Positions 7,148 to 16,448 of a stretch of 64,000 nt of DNA are shown in pieces; the first letter of the stretch is position 1; each line of letters begins with the position of its first letter. The notes under the pieces were generated by a model, which was given only the letters and a program-made list of their open reading frames with translations, was not told the origin of the DNA and made no database searches. Both the position numbers and the translations under genes were made by a program. This DNA comes from Clostridia bacterium (GTDB lineage Bacteria; Bacillota; Clostridia; Oscillospirales; CAG-272): the NCBI GenBank assembly GCA_017399105.1, contig JAFQEJ010000021.1, positions 27,175 through 91,174 on the forward strand, in the 5' to 3' direction.

Positions 7148-9115
7148 ATGAATTACCGTCAGGTACATCTCGATTTCCATACCAGCGAAAAGATTGAGGG
7201 CATCGGCGAAGCCTTCGATAAAGCACAGTTTCAGGAGATGCTGAAGCTGGGGCATGTCAATTCCATTACCGTTTTCTCCAAGTGCCATCACGGCTGGGCA
7301 TATCATCCCTCGAAAGCAAATCAGATGCATCCTCATCTCAAGTTCGATCTGCTTGGCGCCCAGATTGAAGCTGCTCATGAGATCGGTGTAAAAACGCCGG
7401 TCTATCTCTCGGCAGGTCTTGATGAAAAATATGCGCGCACCCACAGAGAGCATCTTGTCCGCGCCGCCAATGACTCGGTTGGAAGCAGCACGCCCGATTT
7501 CATGCGCCCCGGCTATCACAAGATGTGCCTCAATACACCATATCTCGATATCCTTCTCGATCAGATCCGCGAGGTCTGCGAGAACTATGATGCCGACGGT
7601 ATTTTCCTTGATATCGTCTGTGTACAGCCCTGCTACTGCCAGACCTGTATGACACAGCTTGAGGAGGAGGGCGGCGATCCGAATAATTTCGCCGATGTAA
7701 TGGCACAGGCTGAGCGTGTTTACGCCAACTATGTCCGCCGCGTGCGCGAAACCATCGATTCGGTGAAGCCCGGACTGCCTGTATTCCACAACGGAGGTCA
7801 CATCCGCCGCGGCAGAAGAGATCTTGCACATGCCAACACCCATCTTGAGCTGGAATCGCTTCCCACCGGCGGTTGGGGTTATGATCATTTCCCCATGTCA
7901 GCGGCATATTCTCGTACTCTGGGAATGGATTTTCTTGGTATGACAGGTAAATTCCATACCTCATGGGGGGAATTTGGCGGTTATAAGCACCCCAATGCGC
8001 TGCGTTATGAAGTGGCACTTTCTGCAGCAACCGGTGCACATTGCTCGGTGGGAGATCAACTCCATCCTTCCGGCAGAATGGACCCTGCTACCTATTCGAT
8101 TATCGGCGCAGGCTACAGCGAGCTGGAGGTGAAGGAACCCTGGCTTGATGGCTACAAGAATAAAGCCGATATTGCGGTTCTCAGCATTGAGGCACTGAAT
8201 AATTATTATGAGCAAAAAATGCTTCCCACCGTAGGAAGCGATGTTCCCGACAAGGGCTGTGCGCGCATACTTCTTGAGGGACATTACCTGTTTGATTACA
8301 TTGATACCGAAGCCAACCTTGACGGCTACAAGCTGCTGATTCTGCCCGATACCGCGATCCTCGATGGGGAGCTGGCTGAGAAGATCAAAGCTTATGTCAG
8401 GGGCGGCGGCAAGGTGTTGGCGAGCGGCAGAGCGGCTACGCTCGACGGAAGCTTTGCTCTCGATTTCGGATGCGAATTTGCCGGTGCGAGTGAAATCCGC
8501 CCCGACTATGTCCGTCCCCGTTTTGATATTGGCTTTATGCCCGAAGCAGCCTGCCTCATGAGATGTCAGGGATACCGCATCAAAAATGTACGCGGTCAGG
8601 TGCTTGCCGACCGTGAGGATTCCTACTTCAACCGTACCCGTGAGCATTTCTGCTCACATCAGCATGCCCCCAACAATATCGCATCCCGTGAGAGCGCAGT
8701 GGTGATGGGAGCTGATGGTGCCTATATCGGCTGGGATGTCTTCGAGGAATATGCCACCTCGGGTATTATCACCGCCAAGGCACTGGTGATCGGCGTGCTC
8801 GAAGCGCTGCTCCCCAATAAACAGATTTCGACCAATCTCGGTGCACAGGGCGTGGTTACCCTCACCGAAAAGGGCAATTCCGAGATCGTCCATCTGCTTT
8901 ATGCGCCCCCCATCAGAAGAGGAAACGGCGTTGAAATTATTGAGGATCTGCCCACTGTTTGTGACACAACCGTATCGGCGAAGTGTGCGGAAGAGCCTGC
9001 GTCGGTTCGTCTGGTGCCCGATATGAAGGAAATCCCCTTTACTTATACCGATGGCAAGGTGACCTTTGAAATCGATCGCTTTGTCTGCCATCAAATGATT
9101 GAAATTCTGAAATAA
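7148..9115 (+). CDS. Probable alpha-L-fucosidase of family GH151
   Basis: A 655-residue enzyme in two parts. Residues 1 to about 340 form a TIM-barrel-type hydrolase domain ([15 protein letters not shown] at the start, [20 protein letters not shown] near 155, and [16 protein letters not shown]). Residues from about 365 to 590 look like the beta-galactosidase trimerisation (GH42M) domain ([20 protein letters not shown]). This arrangement is known for GH151 alpha-L-fucosidases, and the next gene is L-fucose isomerase. No signal peptide, so cytoplasmic. The start at 7148 follows an AAAGGAG site. The alternative annotation would be an uncharacterised family hydrolase; the fucose context favours GH151. 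Catalytic residues were not assigned. Confidence 0.75.
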   Translation: MNYRQVHLDFHTSEKIEGIGEAFDKAQFQEMLKLGHVNSITVFSKCHHGWAYHPSKANQMHPHLKFDLLGAQIEAAHEIGVKTPVYLSAGLDEKYARTHREHLVRAANDSVGSSTPDFMRPGYHKMCLNTPYLDILLDQIREVCENYDADGIFLDIVCVQPCYCQTCMTQLEEEGGDPNNFADVMAQAERVYANYVRRVRETIDSVKPGLPVFHNGGHIRRGRRDLAHANTHLELESLPTGGWGYDHFPMSAAYSRTLGMDFLGMTGKFHTSWGEFGGYKHPNALRYEVALSAATGAHCSVGDQLHPSGRMDPATYSIIGAGYSELEVKEPWLDGYKNKADIAVLSIEALNNYYEQKMLPTVGSDVPDKGCARILLEGHYLFDYIDTEANLDGYKLLILPDTAILDGELAEKIKAYVRGGGKVLASGRAATLDGSFALDFGCEFAGASEIRPDYVRPRFDIGFMPEAACLMRCQGYRIKNVRGQVLADREDSYFNRTREHFCSHQHAPNNIASRESAVVMGADGAYIGWDVFEEYATSGIITAKALVIGVLEALLPNKQISTNLGAQGVVTLTEKGNSEIVHLLYAPPIRRGNGVEIIEDLPTVCDTTVSAKCAEEPASVRLVPDMKEIPFTYTDGKVTFEIDRFVCHQMIEILK

Positions 9116-9135
9116 AACATACGGAGGTAATACAT

Positions 9136-10920
9136 ATGACATATCCCAAGATCGGTATCCGTCCCGTAATCGACGGAAGATGGGGCGGCGTCAGAGAGTC
9201 GCTTGAAGTTAAAACCATGACCATGGCAAAGGCTGCAGCTGAGCTGATTTCGTCCAACCTGCGCTATATGGACGGCACCCCTGTTCAGTGCGTGATCGGA
9301 TGCACCACCATCGGCGGCGGCGCTGAGGCTGCAAAGGTCGCCGAGCAGTTTGCAAAGGAAAACGTCACCGCAACTCTTTCGGTCACTCCCTGCTGGTGTT
9401 ATGGCAGTGAGACCATGGATCTCGATCCCCTGACCATCAAGGCAATCTGGGGCTTTAACGGTACCGAGCGTCCCGGTGCGGTCTATCTTGCCGCTGCTAT
9501 GGCTGCTCATGCGCAGAGAGGTCTGCCTGCCTTCTCGATCTACGGTCATGATGTGCAGGATGTCACCGATAATTCCATTCCCGAGGATGTGGCTGAAAAG
9601 CTGCTTCGTTTCGCACGCTGTGCTATGGCAGTCGGTCAGATGAAGAACCGTGCCTATGTCAATATCGGCGGCATTTCCATGGGTATTGCCGGCTCTTTCT
9701 GCGATCCCATGTTCATGCAGAATTATCTCGGACTGCGCGCCGAGTGGGTTGACCTCACCGAGGTGCTTCGCCGCATGACACTGGAAATCTATGATAAGGA
9801 TGAGTACGAAAAGGCTCTTGCATGGATCAAAGCGAACTGCCGCGAAGGCTTCGATAAGAACGCAGGCAAGAATTTTCCCGATATCATCCTCAAATCCAAG
9901 GTTGTTCCCGCAGACCGCGACTGGGAGTTTATTGCAAAGTTCACTCTGATTGTCAGAGACATTATCGGCGGAAATCCCAAGCTGGCAGAGATGGGCTGGC
10001 ACGAGGAATCGCTCGGCAGAAATGCCATTGCAGGCGGCTTCCAGGGACAGCGCATGTGGACAGACTGGCTGCCAAACGGTGACTTTACCGAGTCGATGAT
10101 GGCTTCCTCCTTCGACTGGAACGGCAAAAAGCCTCCCTTCCCGCTGGCAACCGAAAATGATACGCTGAACGGTATCTCCATGCTGCTCGGTACCCTGCTC
10201 ACCGGCAAGGCACCCTGCTTCCATGATGTGCGTACCTACTGGAGCCCCGATGCGGTCAAGCGTGTCACTGGCAAGGAACTGACCGGCAAGGCTTCGGGCG
10301 GTATCATCCATCTGATCAATTCGGGCGCTACCGCAATGGACTGCACCGGCGCATCCAAGGATGATGCAGGCAACGGTACCATTAAGGAATGGTGGAATAT
10401 GACCGATGCCGATATCACAGCCTGCCTGGAGGCTACCGACTGGTGCCGTGCCGATTACGAATACTTCCGCGGCGGCGGGTTCTCCTCTCACTTCAAGACT
10501 CAGGCTGAGATGCCGCTGACCATGATCCGCATCAATATGATCGAGGGCGTAGGTCCTACCATTCAGATCGCCGAGGGATATTCGGTGGTGCTTGAGGAGG
10601 ATGTACATGACAAGCTCGACCGGCGTACCGACCCCACATGGCCCACCACATGGTTCGCTCCCATCACAAACGGAAAGGGCGCCTTTGCTGATGTGTATTC
10701 TGTTATGGCAAACTGGGGTGCAAACCACGGCGTGACCGTCCACGGACATGTGGGTGCAGATGTAATCACCCTCGCGTCCATGCTCCGTATTCCCGTATCG
10801 CTGCATAATGTAGAGGATGCTCGCATCTACCGTCCGCACTCCTGGGCAGCATTTGGCTGCGGTGATATGACCGCTACCGATTACAGAGCATGCGAAACCT
10901 ACGGACCTATGTATAAATAA
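9136..10920 (+). CDS. fucI: L-fucose isomerase
   Basis: Predicted to convert L-fucose to L-fuculose, the first intracellular step of fucose use; related aldoses may also be substrates. The 594 residues match the length of E. coli FucI (about 590). Family signatures are [20 protein letters not shown] at the N-terminus, [55 protein letters not shown] and [20 protein letters not shown], which include acidic and histidine residues of the metal site. It begins 20 bases after the GH151-like gene behind an ACGGAGGT site and ends at a strong terminator, so the two form an operon. Fuculokinase and fuculose-phosphate aldolase are not in the window. Confidence 0.95.
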   Translation: MTYPKIGIRPVIDGRWGGVRESLEVKTMTMAKAAAELISSNLRYMDGTPVQCVIGCTTIGGGAEAAKVAEQFAKENVTATLSVTPCWCYGSETMDLDPLTIKAIWGFNGTERPGAVYLAAAMAAHAQRGLPAFSIYGHDVQDVTDNSIPEDVAEKLLRFARCAMAVGQMKNRAYVNIGGISMGIAGSFCDPMFMQNYLGLRAEWVDLTEVLRRMTLEIYDKDEYEKALAWIKANCREGFDKNAGKNFPDIILKSKVVPADRDWEFIAKFTLIVRDIIGGNPKLAEMGWHEESLGRNAIAGGFQGQRMWTDWLPNGDFTESMMASSFDWNGKKPPFPLATENDTLNGISMLLGTLLTGKAPCFHDVRTYWSPDAVKRVTGKELTGKASGGIIHLINSGATAMDCTGASKDDAGNGTIKEWWNMTDADITACLEATDWCRADYEYFRGGGFSSHFKTQAEMPLTMIRINMIEGVGPTIQIAEGYSVVLEEDVHDKLDRRTDPTWPTTWFAPITNGKGAFADVYSVMANWGANHGVTVHGHVGADVITLASMLRIPVSLHNVEDARIYRPHSWAAFGCGDMTATDYRACETYGPMYK

Positions 10921-10934
10921 GAAAACTGAACAAT

Positions 10935-10972
10935 CCGCAATGCCGGAGCTGCCGGCATTGCGGGAAATAAAA
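10935..10972 (+). terminator. Intrinsic terminator after fucI
   Basis: A perfect 12-bp GC-rich stem CCGCAATGCCGG / CCGGCATTGCGG with a 5-base loop. The following tract is A-rich rather than T-rich, so efficiency is uncertain. Confidence 0.6.
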
Positions 10973-11046
10973 AATTTGTTCTGCTTTGCAAACTTTGCGA
11001 CAAGCTGACTCTATCTGGCGCAGAATGGCGAAAGTGATCTTTTTCT

Positions 11047-11118
11047 ATGAAAAGAATGCCAAAGAAGATCGACAAAGCGATTACAAAGCTTGTCGAAAAA
11101 GTGCTCGAAATGGTTTAA
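11047..11118 (+). CDS. Possible 23-residue amphipathic peptide
   Basis: An ATG-to-TAA frame of 23 codons in otherwise gene-free DNA. Its product (core KIDKAITKLVEKVLEMV) alternates charged and hydrophobic residues with helical spacing and starts with a cluster of basic residues. There is no strong ribosome site upstream, and it could be the leftover end of a degraded gene. It lies 56 bases before the frameshifted surface-protein gene. Reported because the composition is unlike random translation; function unknown. Confidence 0.2.
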   Translation: MKRMPKKIDKAITKLVEKVLEMV

Positions 11119-11173
11119 TTCAGCCGCACATATGCGGATATTATCTGCAGCATAAATCAGAAAGGAACATAAA

Positions 11174-12039
11174 ATGACCAAAATTGTAAAAATATGTAAA
11201 ATCGGGGGGGGGGTAAAACAGCCGCGCTGTTAGCAACAGTTCTCCTGTTTTCCCTGCTCCTAACCTGCAGCGTCAGTGCAGAAAATGTTACAACTGTTTT
11301 AAAGGGAACACCGATCATCGACGGACAGCTTGACGAGATCTATCTTGAATCTGGAAAGCTGGAGCTTGATAACCATGGCTTTTATGCATGGGGAGATGTG
11401 ACCGAATTTGACATGAGAGCAACCGCATACTTCCTTTGGGATTATGACTATCTGTACTGCTGTACGGTTGTTACCGATGATGATGTTTTGGATGTGGGAG
11501 CAGACAATTATGCTGACCCGCTTCCCGGTGATTATTGGATGGCTGAGGCAGTTGAAGTCTGGTATGATGAAGGCGAAGGCATCTGGAAGTCGCACATTGA
11601 TGCATATGGCCGCTACTTCTATGTTGAGGATACAGGCAGAGGTGCGATGGCAACTTTCTCTCAGGAGGATGTCAAGTATACTGTCACCCAAAATGCCCAG
11701 GGGTATATTGTAGAGTATGCAATGCCCATGGCAGACCTCGAAGTAGGTCATACCCTCGGTACATCACTCCAGGTAGATGACCTTGTAAAGGCAGATAAGA
11801 GCCAGGGCTATGCTTCCGGTTCTCAGGCTGCTGATATTGTAATGACACTTTCCGCGGATGAAGCTAAGGTATCTGTTCCCGAAACTGAGGCACCTGCGAC
11901 TGTGGCTCCCGAAACTGCAGCTCCTTCTGTTGATACACCCGCTCCTGCGGCTCCCGCTACCTTTGACCTTGGCGTGATTGGTTTTGTTGGTGCAGCAGCA
12001 GCTCTTCTCAGCATGCATGCTGCAAAGAAACGCAGATAA
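11174..12039 (+). pseudogene. Secreted CBM9-like surface protein, frame broken at a poly-G run
   Basis: From the ATG at 11174 (site AGAAAGGA) the frame reads MTKIVKICKI and then a run of ten G (11204-11213), after which it hits TAG within seven codons. Adding one G, or removing two, joins the start to a long open frame that ends at 12039. The joined product has about 288 residues: signal peptide (hydrophobic LLATVLLFSLLLTCSVSA), a CBM9/DOMON-like domain opening TPIIDGQLDEIYLESGK, a Pro/Thr/Ala-rich linker, a C-terminal membrane helix (LGVIGFVGAAAALLSMHA) and a KKRR tail. That is a complete secreted, membrane-anchored carbohydrate-binding design. The break may be phase variation or a base-calling error in the run. 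An internal ATG at 11398 would lack export signals. Confidence 0.7.
11204..11213 (+). repeat. Ten-base poly-G tract near the start of a coding region
   Basis: Ten consecutive G directly after ATC codon 10 of the surface-protein gene. Length 10 puts the gene out of frame; length 8 or 11 would restore it. Such tracts are prone to slipped-strand change and also to sequencing error. Confidence 0.9.
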
Positions 12040-12123
12040 CATATATATCAATCGTGTCGATTCACATTGATTAGTTAAAAATGATTGCTGACAGATAATA
12101 TTTCCTCCATAAGTTCACATAAG

Positions 12124-12164
12124 AGGGATTGATACGTTCTACGTGTCAATCCCTTGATTTTTTC
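12124..12164 (+). terminator. Intrinsic terminator after the surface-protein gene
   Basis: A 14-bp stem AGGGATTGATACGT / ACGTGTCAATCCCT (one G-T pair) with a 3-base loop followed by TTGATTTTTT. Confidence 0.8.
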
Positions 12165-12182
12165 TGCGGCGTATGCTACAAT
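12154..12182 (+). promoter_or_regulatory. Predicted promoter of the threonine aldolase gene
   Basis: TTGATT and TACAAT with a 17-base spacer, about 32 bases before the start. Its -35 box is inside the T tract of the preceding terminator. Confidence 0.6.
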
Positions 12183-12213
12183 ATTCCTATCAAATCATTG
12201 AAAGGATACCACC

Positions 12214-13239
12214 ATGCTGAATTTTGCAAGCGATTATGTGGAGGGCGCACATCCCGAAATTCTGCGCCGCCTTTGTGAAACCAATATGGAGAAGCTCACC
12301 GGCTACGGCAGCGACCCTTATTCCGCCTCGGCGAGGGAGAAGATCAAAGCCGCCTGTCAGTGCGAGGATGCTGATGTGCATTTTCTTGTGGGCGGAACTC
12401 AGACCAATCAGATTGTCATCGCTTCGATGATGGGGGCGTCCGAAGGCGTGATTTCGGCTGAGACAGGGCATGTGAATGTCCATGAAGCGGGAGCGATTGA
12501 ATATACGGGACACAAGGTCTTTTCTCTGCCGCAGAAAGAAGGAAAGCTTTCCGCCTCCGATGTGCGTGCCTTCCTTGAAGCATTTTGGAATGATGAAAAC
12601 CATGACCATATGGTCTTTCCCGGCATGGTTTATATCTCGCATCCCACCGAATACGGCACGCTTTATACCAAAGCCGAGCTTGCTGCACTCTCCGAGGTTT
12701 GCCGCGAATTTGAAATCCCCCTCTTCCTTGACGGTGCGCGTCTCGGTTACGGACTGATGAGTCTGCATACCGATCTGATGCTGCCCGATATTGCCTCGCT
12801 CTGCGATGTTTTTTATATTGGCGGCACCAAGGTGGGGGCACTCTGCGGCGAAGCGGTGGTCTTTACGAAGAATAATACCCCAAAGCACTTCATCACCGTC
12901 ATCAAGCGTCACGGAGCACTGCTTGCTAAAGGCAGACTGCTGGGCATCCAATTTGACACCCTCTTTACCGATGATCTCTATATGAAGATCTCCCGACATG
13001 CCATCCAGCTGGCAGAGGAGCTGATTGCCCTGCTGCGCGAAAAGGGCTATCTCTTCTATCTCAATTCGCCTACCAATCAGCAGTTTGTGATTCTCACCGC
13101 CGAGCAGTATGAGCGTCTGAAAGAAGAGGTGGTCTTCAGCATCTGGGAGAAGCTTCCCGACGGAGGAGCAGTGGTGCGCTTTGCCACAAGCTGGGCAACT
13201 CAAAAAGAAGATATTGCGGCACTTGCTGCTTTATTATAA
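12214..13239 (+). CDS. Low-specificity L-threonine aldolase family (PLP enzyme)
   Basis: Predicted pyridoxal-phosphate enzyme cleaving L-threonine or related beta-hydroxy amino acids to glycine and an aldehyde. The 341 residues show the fold-type I pattern of the beta-eliminating-lyase/threonine-aldolase family: FASDYVEGAHPEIL at the N-terminus, FLVGGTQTNQIVI near 58, GHVNVHEAGAIE near 86, FLDGARLG with Asp173 for the PLP ring nitrogen, and YIGGTKVGALCGEA with Lys206 as the expected Schiff-base lysine. It has its own promoter and an AAAGGAT site, and is followed after 12 bases by an alpha/beta hydrolase gene, suggesting a two-gene operon with no obvious metabolic link. Confidence 0.9.
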   Translation: MLNFASDYVEGAHPEILRRLCETNMEKLTGYGSDPYSASAREKIKAACQCEDADVHFLVGGTQTNQIVIASMMGASEGVISAETGHVNVHEAGAIEYTGHKVFSLPQKEGKLSASDVRAFLEAFWNDENHDHMVFPGMVYISHPTEYGTLYTKAELAALSEVCREFEIPLFLDGARLGYGLMSLHTDLMLPDIASLCDVFYIGGTKVGALCGEAVVFTKNNTPKHFITVIKRHGALLAKGRLLGIQFDTLFTDDLYMKISRHAIQLAEELIALLREKGYLFYLNSPTNQQFVILTAEQYERLKEEVVFSIWEKLPDGGAVVRFATSWATQKEDIAALAALL

Positions 13240-13251
13240 GGAGGAAATTTC

Positions 13252-13962
13252 ATGGAAAAGATCATTACATATGAAAATCTCCGCAACTTCGCCTACTCCA
13301 ACGATAAGCTCTGCAAGGGGAAAATCCGTGGCATCGTGCTTTCTTTCTTTGGGCTCGGGGGCATGTCAATGTTCGACGATGAGCCTAACGGCACCGATCT
13401 TGCCGGGCAGGATGTGGTTTACCTCATCCCCTATAACAATCCCTGGGCATGGATGAATCGGCAGGCGGTAAGCTATACCGACGAGCTGGTGGATGTGATT
13501 ATGAATCACTATCATCTCCCCGAGGATATTCCCATTGTTTCCACCGGCGGCAGCATGGGCGGACTTTCCGCGCTGACCTATATGGCATATGCAAAGCGAA
13601 CACCTGCCGCATGTGTTGCCAACTGCCCGGTCTGCGATCTGCCCTATCACTTTACCGAGCGCCCCGATCTGCCCCGCACCCTTTATTCTGCTTTCGCAAA
13701 TTATGAGGGCAGCATGCAGGATGCGCTTGAGTCGGCATCTCCCCTTCATCTGGCAGCGAAAATGCCCGAAGCGGTGTATACGATTTTCCACTGTGAGTGT
13801 GATATGGCGGTGAACAAAGAGGCTCACAGCGATCGGTTTGTCGAAGCGCTGAGAGGACGGATGCCGGTGACCTATTACGCTGTTCCCGAGAAGGGACACT
13901 GCGATCTTACACCCGAGATGTGGGAAAAGTGGCGCGAAGCAATGCTGGCGCAGATGAAATAG
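13252..13962 (+). CDS. Alpha/beta-hydrolase, peptidase S9-like esterase
   Basis: A 236-residue cytoplasmic hydrolase. The nucleophile elbow is STGGSMGGLSALTY with Ser101, in the GGSMGG form common in prolyl-oligopeptidase-like esterases. Candidate acid and base are the Asp/Glu near ECDMAVNKEAHSDRF and the His of EKGHCDLTPE near the C-terminus. The substrate is unknown. It starts behind an AAGGAGG site 12 bases after the threonine aldolase gene, so the two are probably co-transcribed, and ends just before a terminator. Confidence 0.8.
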   Translation: MEKIITYENLRNFAYSNDKLCKGKIRGIVLSFFGLGGMSMFDDEPNGTDLAGQDVVYLIPYNNPWAWMNRQAVSYTDELVDVIMNHYHLPEDIPIVSTGGSMGGLSALTYMAYAKRTPAACVANCPVCDLPYHFTERPDLPRTLYSAFANYEGSMQDALESASPLHLAAKMPEAVYTIFHCECDMAVNKEAHSDRFVEALRGRMPVTYYAVPEKGHCDLTPEMWEKWREAMLAQMK

Positions 13963-13970
13963 AATGAGCA

Positions 13971-14004
13971 GGGACTGTCGCATTTGCATGCGACAGTCCC
14001 TTTC
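13971..14004 (+). terminator. Intrinsic terminator with ATTTGCAT loop
   Basis: Stem GGGACTGTCGCA paired with TGCGACAGTCCC, then TTTC. The loop region contains ATTTGCAT, as do the terminators at 23165 and, inverted, 55823. Confidence 0.75.
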
Positions 14005-14057
14005 ATTAGCTTGCAGTTGATAAAAATTGCTCACTTGACCGTTTTTGGCAGGAATAG

Positions 14058-14086
14058 TTGACAAACAAATGTTTGGGTGATATACT
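14058..14086 (+). promoter_or_regulatory. Predicted pcrA promoter with a LexA-like inverted repeat
   Basis: TTGACA, 17-base spacer, TATACT: a near-consensus promoter. The inverted repeat CAAAC-AAAT-GTTTG (14062-14075) overlaps the -35 box and resembles the Gram-positive LexA/DinR box (CGAAC-N4-GTTCG), with two changed positions that keep the symmetry. SOS control is a possibility, not shown. Confidence 0.6.
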
Positions 14087-14128
14087 GAATATGCTGGTTA
14101 TAACGAATAAATGTTTTTGGAGACCGTT

Positions 14129-16294
14129 ATGGATATATTGAACGCACTCAATGAATCTCAGCGCAGAGCTGCCGAAGCCACCGAAGGCTATATCCGCGTG
14201 ATTGCAGGTGCCGGTACAGGCAAGACGCGGGCGCTGACCCACCGTTATACCTATCTTGTGAAGGAGCTGGGCATTTCGCCATCCAATATTCTCTGTATCA
14301 CCTTCACCAACAAAGCTGCCTCCGAGATGAAGCGCCGTATAAAAGCCATGCTGGGAGCATCCTTCGATACCTCCTTCGTGGCGACTCTTCATGCCTTCTG
14401 CACACGGGTTTTGCGGGAGGATATCGATAAGCTCTTCTATCCCGACAGCTTCATTGTGCTCGATAATACCGACCAGAAGAAGATTCTTGAAGAGGTCTAC
14501 GATGAGATGGGCATCCGTATGGATACGGCAAGCTTCAAATTTATGATCGATCAGATCCGCTATTATAAAAATCTGCTCACCTATATGGATTATTTGTCGG
14601 ATCCCTCCTTCGATTACGACACGCTTCGCTCGGATAAACCGTCGGATGAGATCATCTTTCGCTATATAAAGAAGCAGAGGAAGTATTTCGGACTGGATTT
14701 CTTCGATCTTATTAACTTTACGATCTATCTCTTTCGTAAGCATCCCGACATCCACGAAAAGTGGCAGAGACGACTCTGCTATATTATGGTAGATGAATTT
14801 CAGGATATCACCGCTAAGGAGTTCAAGATGATCCGCCGTCTCAGCGAGATCAACCGCAATCTGTTTGTGGTGGGCGATCCCGACCAGAATATCTACGAAT
14901 GGCGCGGCGCCAATATGAGTGTGATTATGGACTTTGAGGGGTGGCTCAACAATCCCTGCTTCGAGAATCAGCTTTCACTGACCGCACGGGATGTGGTACT
15001 TGCTGAAAATTACCGCTCCTCGGGAGCGATTCTGAAGGCTGCCAATTCATTGATTGCAAAGAACCGCAACCGTATCGAAAAGTCGCTTGTCACAGATGGC
15101 GAGCAGGGAGTTCCTGTTCACTGGCATCATGGGAAAAATGAAGCCGATGAGCTGCATTTCATCTGTGAAACTGTCAAGGCGCACAGGGAGAGCGGCGGCA
15201 GATTCGGTGATATTGCGGTGCTTTACCGATCGAATTTTGCATCCCGTGCCGTGGAGCAGGGATTTATGAGTGCCGGGATTCCCTATAAAATCTGGGGCGG
15301 TGTCGGCTTTTATGAGCGCACCGAGATTAAGGATGTACTCTCCTATCTGCGGCTGGTGGATAATCCCGATGACGATCTCTCCTTCAAGCGTGTGGCGAAT
15401 CTTCCCCGGCGCAAGCTTGGTAAAACCAAGATGAAGCTGATATCCAATTATGCGGAAGAGAAGGGAATCTCACTTTTTACCGCGGCAAAGGAGCTGTGTC
15501 GGGAGAACACACTGAAGGGAAGCGGTGCCGCGGGATTTATCGCCATCATCGAAAATCTTCGCGAGGCAGCATCGACCCTTCCCGTATCCGAGCTTGCGGC
15601 AAGACTGTTATCCGATACCGGTTATGAGCTTTATATCCGTGAGAGCGGTGATCTGGAACGCCTCGACAATGTGGCGGAGCTGATGCGGAACATTACCGCA
15701 CAGGAGGAGGAATTCGGTGAACTCCTGACGCTGACCGTCTTTCTTCAGACGCTTGCACTCATGCGTGATTCGGACAGCGCCGATGAGGACGACCGCGTGA
15801 AGCTTATGACCATCCACACCGCCAAGGGCTTGGAATTTGAGAAGGTTTTTCTTGTGGGCATGACAGAGGGCATCTTTCCCTCGGCACGCAGTCTTGAGGA
15901 GCGAAAGGAGGTTGCCCTTGAGGAGGAGCGCCGTCTCTGTTTTGTGGCACTGACCAGAGCCAAACAGGCACTCTGGCTCACCGAATGTGAGGGCTTCGGT
16001 GTGAAGGGCTTTTCAAAGGTGCCCTCCCGCTTCCTCTTTGATATCGGCGAAGAAAATCTCGAGCGCAGCGGCAGGCTTTCCGACGGTATCCGCGAAGAAT
16101 GTGCCCGTCAGGTACGACTCTTTGATAAGATTGAAGAGCAGATCTGTGCGGTAGGCGATCAGATGCGGCACAAGATTTTCGGCGAGGGAATAATCGAGGC
16201 GGTGGATGAAAAGAACCGTACCTATTATATCCGTTTCGTCAACGGTACGCGTCCTATCAGCTTTGATTACGACGGACTTAGTCATGTGTTCTGA
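14129..16294 (+). CDS. pcrA: UvrD/PcrA-type ATP-dependent DNA helicase
   Basis: Predicted 3'-5' superfamily 1 helicase for nucleotide excision repair, replication-fork upkeep and plasmid replication. From the ATG at 14129 (TTGGAG site) the protein has 721 residues with all family motifs: GAGTGKTRAL near 27, TFTNKAASEMKRR, VDEFQD, VGDPDQNIYEWRGA, GLEFEKVFLVGM, and RRLCFVALTRAK. The C-terminus ends in a short tudor-like domain (QMRHKIFGEGIIEAV) typical of PcrA rather than UvrD of enterobacteria. An in-frame ATG at 14111 has no ribosome site. It has its own promoter and no clear operon partner. Confidence 0.93.
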   Translation: MDILNALNESQRRAAEATEGYIRVIAGAGTGKTRALTHRYTYLVKELGISPSNILCITFTNKAASEMKRRIKAMLGASFDTSFVATLHAFCTRVLREDIDKLFYPDSFIVLDNTDQKKILEEVYDEMGIRMDTASFKFMIDQIRYYKNLLTYMDYLSDPSFDYDTLRSDKPSDEIIFRYIKKQRKYFGLDFFDLINFTIYLFRKHPDIHEKWQRRLCYIMVDEFQDITAKEFKMIRRLSEINRNLFVVGDPDQNIYEWRGANMSVIMDFEGWLNNPCFENQLSLTARDVVLAENYRSSGAILKAANSLIAKNRNRIEKSLVTDGEQGVPVHWHHGKNEADELHFICETVKAHRESGGRFGDIAVLYRSNFASRAVEQGFMSAGIPYKIWGGVGFYERTEIKDVLSYLRLVDNPDDDLSFKRVANLPRRKLGKTKMKLISNYAEEKGISLFTAAKELCRENTLKGSGAAGFIAIIENLREAASTLPVSELAARLLSDTGYELYIRESGDLERLDNVAELMRNITAQEEEFGELLTLTVFLQTLALMRDSDSADEDDRVKLMTIHTAKGLEFEKVFLVGMTEGIFPSARSLEERKEVALEEERRLCFVALTRAKQALWLTECEGFGVKGFSKVPSRFLFDIGEENLERSGRLSDGIREECARQVRLFDKIEEQICAVGDQMRHKIFGEGIIEAVDEKNRTYYIRFVNGTRPISFDYDGLSHVF

Positions 16295-16375
16295 GCAGAT
16301 TTGTTGAATTTCTCTAAATGCGTCATTTTTTATTTGTTGCATATTTACGACAATTTTTCGTTTATTTGATTAGGA

Positions 16376-16404
16376 TTGACTTTTGAGGGGATTTTTGCTA
16401 TACT
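16376..16404 (+). promoter_or_regulatory. Predicted promoter of the 16449 lipoprotein gene
   Basis: TTGACT and TATACT with a 17-base spacer, followed by a GGAGGAAAAA ribosome site before the ATG at 16449. Confidence 0.7.
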
Positions 16405-16448
16405 CTTAGCGAACAACGTTGTATCCTGTTTCTTGGTCGGAGGAAAAA

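Noticed and set aside
9091..10839. A 582-codon open frame on the minus strand opposite fucI
   Set aside because: It mirrors the codon bias of fucI, shows no recognisable domain and has low-complexity residue runs. fucI on the plus strand is unmistakable.
10986..11177. A 63-codon plus-strand frame before the surface-protein gene
   Set aside because: No ribosome site, and it ends inside the ribosome-binding region of the next gene; composition is not protein-like.
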